From contig NZ_JAVHLD010000006.1 in the NCBI RefSeq assembly GCF_031082295.1, positions 62,001 to 126,000 of the forward strand: a DNA stretch of 64,000 nt, read 5' to 3'. Under the pieces are notes generated by a model. It did no database searches and had not been told where the DNA came from. It saw only the letters and a program-made list of their open reading frames with translations. Position numbers and translations under genes: made by a program. Positions 62,051-64,000 of the stretch are shown here, in pieces (within the stretch, counting starts at the first letter, position 1; every line of letters begins with the position of its first letter). This DNA is from Humidesulfovibrio sp. (lineage in GTDB: Bacteria > Desulfobacterota > Desulfovibrionia > Desulfovibrionales > Desulfovibrionaceae).

Positions 62051-64000
62051 GGTCGCTCCTGCGCTGGTCCAGGTAGTACATCACCGGCACCACCATGCGC
62101 GAGAACAGCGTGGCCGCCACTTCTCCGGCCAGAAGCGAGAGGGCCAGTCCCTGGAAGATGGGGTCGAACAGGATGACGAAGGCCCCGGCCACCACGCTGA
62201 TGGCGGTGAGCAGCATGGGCCGGAAGCGCACCGCCCCGGCCTCGATGACCGAGTCCTCCAGGCTGTGGCCCTCCGAGCGCCGAAGGTTAATGAAGTCCAC
62301 GAGGATGATGGAGTTGCGCACCACGATGCCCGCCCCGGCGATGAAGCCGATCATGCTGGTGGCAGTGAAGAACGAGCCGGAGAGGGCGTGCGCCGGGATG
62401 ATGCCGATGAGCGAGAGCGGGATGGGCGACATGATGGCGATGGGCGTGGTGTAGGAGCCGAACCAGCCCACCACCAGGATGTAGATGAGGATCATGACCA
62501 CGCCGAAGGCCAGGCCCATGTCGCGGAAGACCTCGTAGGTGATCTGCCACTCGCCGTCCCACTTCATGCTGAAGTCGGCGCTGGAAAAGGGCATGCCGGT
62601 GCGCAGGCGCGGCAGCTCGCGCCTGTCGGAGGCCGAGGTCTGCCACGCGCCCTGGCCCTTGGCGGCCAGCTCGTCCAGGGCCGTGTCCATGCGCGCCATG
62701 CCGTACACAGGGCTTTCCTCGCGTCCGGCCATGTCGCCGGTGACGTAGACCACGGGCAGCATGTTCTTGTGGTAGATGGCCCCCGGCGTGGCGGCCTGCT
62801 CCAGGGTGGCCACCTGATCCAGGGACACGGCCTTTCCTCCGGGCGCAAGCCCCCCGCGCACCGGCACGGCCGCCAGTTCCGAGGCCGATGCTCGGCGCGA
62901 CAGCGGCAGGCGCACCACGATGGGCACGTCCTCGCGCGTGGTGGGATCGTGAAGCAGTCCGGCCTTCTCGCCGCCAAGGCTGGCCGAGACCACCAGTCGC
63001 GCCCGGTCCGGGTCCACGCCGTTCTTAAGGGCCTTGTCGGTCTGCACGCGGATGCGCGTCTCCGGCCTGGGGTCGTCCACGAACCAGTCCACGTCCACCA
63101 CATTCGGCGTGGAGGCGAAGACCTCCTTCACCTGCCTGGCCACGCGCTCGCGGCCTTCCCGCGTCGGTCCGTAGATCTCGGCCACCAAGGTTTGGAGCAC
63201 CGGAGGCCCCGGCGGCACCTCCACCACCTTGATGCGGGCACCGAGCTTGCTGGCCGTAGGCAGCATGGCCTCGCGCACGCGCTTGGCGATTTCGTGGCTG
63301 GAGGCGCTGCGCTTGCCGCGCGGCACCAGATTGACCTGGATTTCGCCCTGCTCCGGGTTCTGACGCAGGTAGTAGTGGCGCACCAGCCCGTTGAAGGAGA
63401 ATGGCGCGGCGCAGCCCGCGTAGAGTTGTGCGTCGGTGACCTCCGGCTGGTCCAGGGCGACTCGGGAGAGCTGCTCCGCCGCCGAGAGGGTGCCCTCCAG
63501 CGGCGTGCCCTGTGGCATGTCCACCACGATTTCGAACTCGGCCTTGTTGTCAAAGGGCAGCATCTTCACCAGCACCAGCTTAAGCGGGAAGAACAGCACC
63601 GCCCCCGCGAGCAGCCCGCCCACCGAGAGCAGAAATTTGCGGCGGTAGCCCGGCTCGGTGATGAGCCTGCGCATGGTGCGGCGGTACATCTGGGTGAAGC
63701 GGTCATCGTGGGTCTCGTGCTCGCTGTTTCCGGCGGGCTTGAGCAGCTTGAGCGATGTCCAGGGCGTGATGACAAAGGCCACGGCCATGGAGAGCAGCAT
63801 GGCCACGCTGGCGCCCACGGGCATGGGCCGCATGTAAGGTCCCATGAGGCCTCCAACGAATCCCATGGGCATGATGGCCGCGATGACCGTGAAGGTGGCC
63901 AGCACGAGCGGGGCGCGCACCTCATTCACGGCTTCGGTAATGACTTGGACAAAGGGCCTGCCCTGGGAGCCAGGCAGGCGCACGTGGCGCACGATGTTCT
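62040..64000 (-). CDS. Efflux RND transporter permease subunit (N-terminus beyond window)
   Basis: Open to window edge (ENIVRHVRLPG); VRAPLVLATFTVIAAIMPMGFVGGLMGPYMRPMPVGASVAMLLSM; IGFIAGAGIVVRNSIILVDFINL; AVRFRPMLLTAISVVAGAFVILFDPIFQGLALSLLAGEVAATLFSRMVVPVMYYL. Confidence 0.95.
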   Translation of the reverse strand, partial: NIVRHVRLPGSQGRPFVQVITEAVNEVRAPLVLATFTVIAAIMPMGFVGGLMGPYMRPMPVGASVAMLLSMAVAFVITPWTSLKLLKPAGNSEHETHDDRFTQMYRRTMRRLITEPGYRRKFLLSVGGLLAGAVLFFPLKLVLVKMLPFDNKAEFEIVVDMPQGTPLEGTLSAAEQLSRVALDQPEVTDAQLYAGCAAPFSFNGLVRHYYLRQNPEQGEIQVNLVPRGKRSASSHEIAKRVREAMLPTASKLGARIKVVEVPPGPPVLQTLVAEIYGPTREGRERVARQVKEVFASTPNVVDVDWFVDDPRPETRIRVQTDKALKNGVDPDRARLVVSASLGGEKAGLLHDPTTREDVPIVVRLPLSRRASASELAAVPVRGGLAPGGKAVSLDQVATLEQAATPGAIYHKNMLPVVYVTGDMAGREESPVYGMARMDTALDELAAKGQGAWQTSASDRRELPRLRTGMPFSSADFSMKWDGEWQITYEVFRDMGLAFGVVMILIYILVVGWFGSYTTPIAIMSPIPLSLIGIIPAHALSGSFFTATSMIGFIAGAGIVVRNSIILVDFINLRRSEGHSLEDSVIEAGAVRFRPMLLTAISVVAGAFVILFDPIFQGLALSLLAGEVAATLFSRMVVPVMYYLDQRRSDHAA

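Overview
The window is a high-GC bacterial chromosomal segment. Gene content suggests a Desulfovibrionaceae-like deltaproteobacterium, but that is inference only. It carries about 55 supported protein-coding genes. I saw no rRNA, tRNA, CRISPR array or transposase. The segment has three parts. (1) 1-18.4 kb: GNAT; a histone-deacetylase-family plus hydantoinase/oxoprolinase pair; a divergent c-di-GMP pair (degenerate EAL next to REC-PAS-GGDEF-EAL); a sensor kinase; a spermidine-synthase-like membrane protein; cyclase; EamA; DUF3795; and a secreted caspase-PDZ protein. (2) 18.6-55.2 kb: a very large surface-glycan locus. It has an rfbG/epimerase/C-methyltransferase operon, four radical SAM proteins, a roughly 19-gene minus-strand operon, two paralogous YfhO/GT-C-like giant membrane proteins, two DegT aminotransferases, rfbF, an MsbA-like ABC exporter and a GT9 heptosyltransferase. 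The 19-gene operon includes a split transketolase, a SIS isomerase, a HldE-like enzyme with inverted domain order, a deoxyhypusine-synthase-like protein, a WbuC cupin, and an ACP/KAS III/GNAT module. (3) 55.2-64 kb: a CobD-CobQ fusion with an adjacent TIM-barrel protein (CbiR candidate), QueD, Dtd, a cNMP-binding protein, thioredoxin, an SGNH esterase and a partial RND permease. The best candidate for an undescribed system is the 30.9-47.4 kb operon, which looks like a heptose-derived, possibly acyl-modified glycan pathway. All family calls come from reading motifs in the translations; no database search was run.
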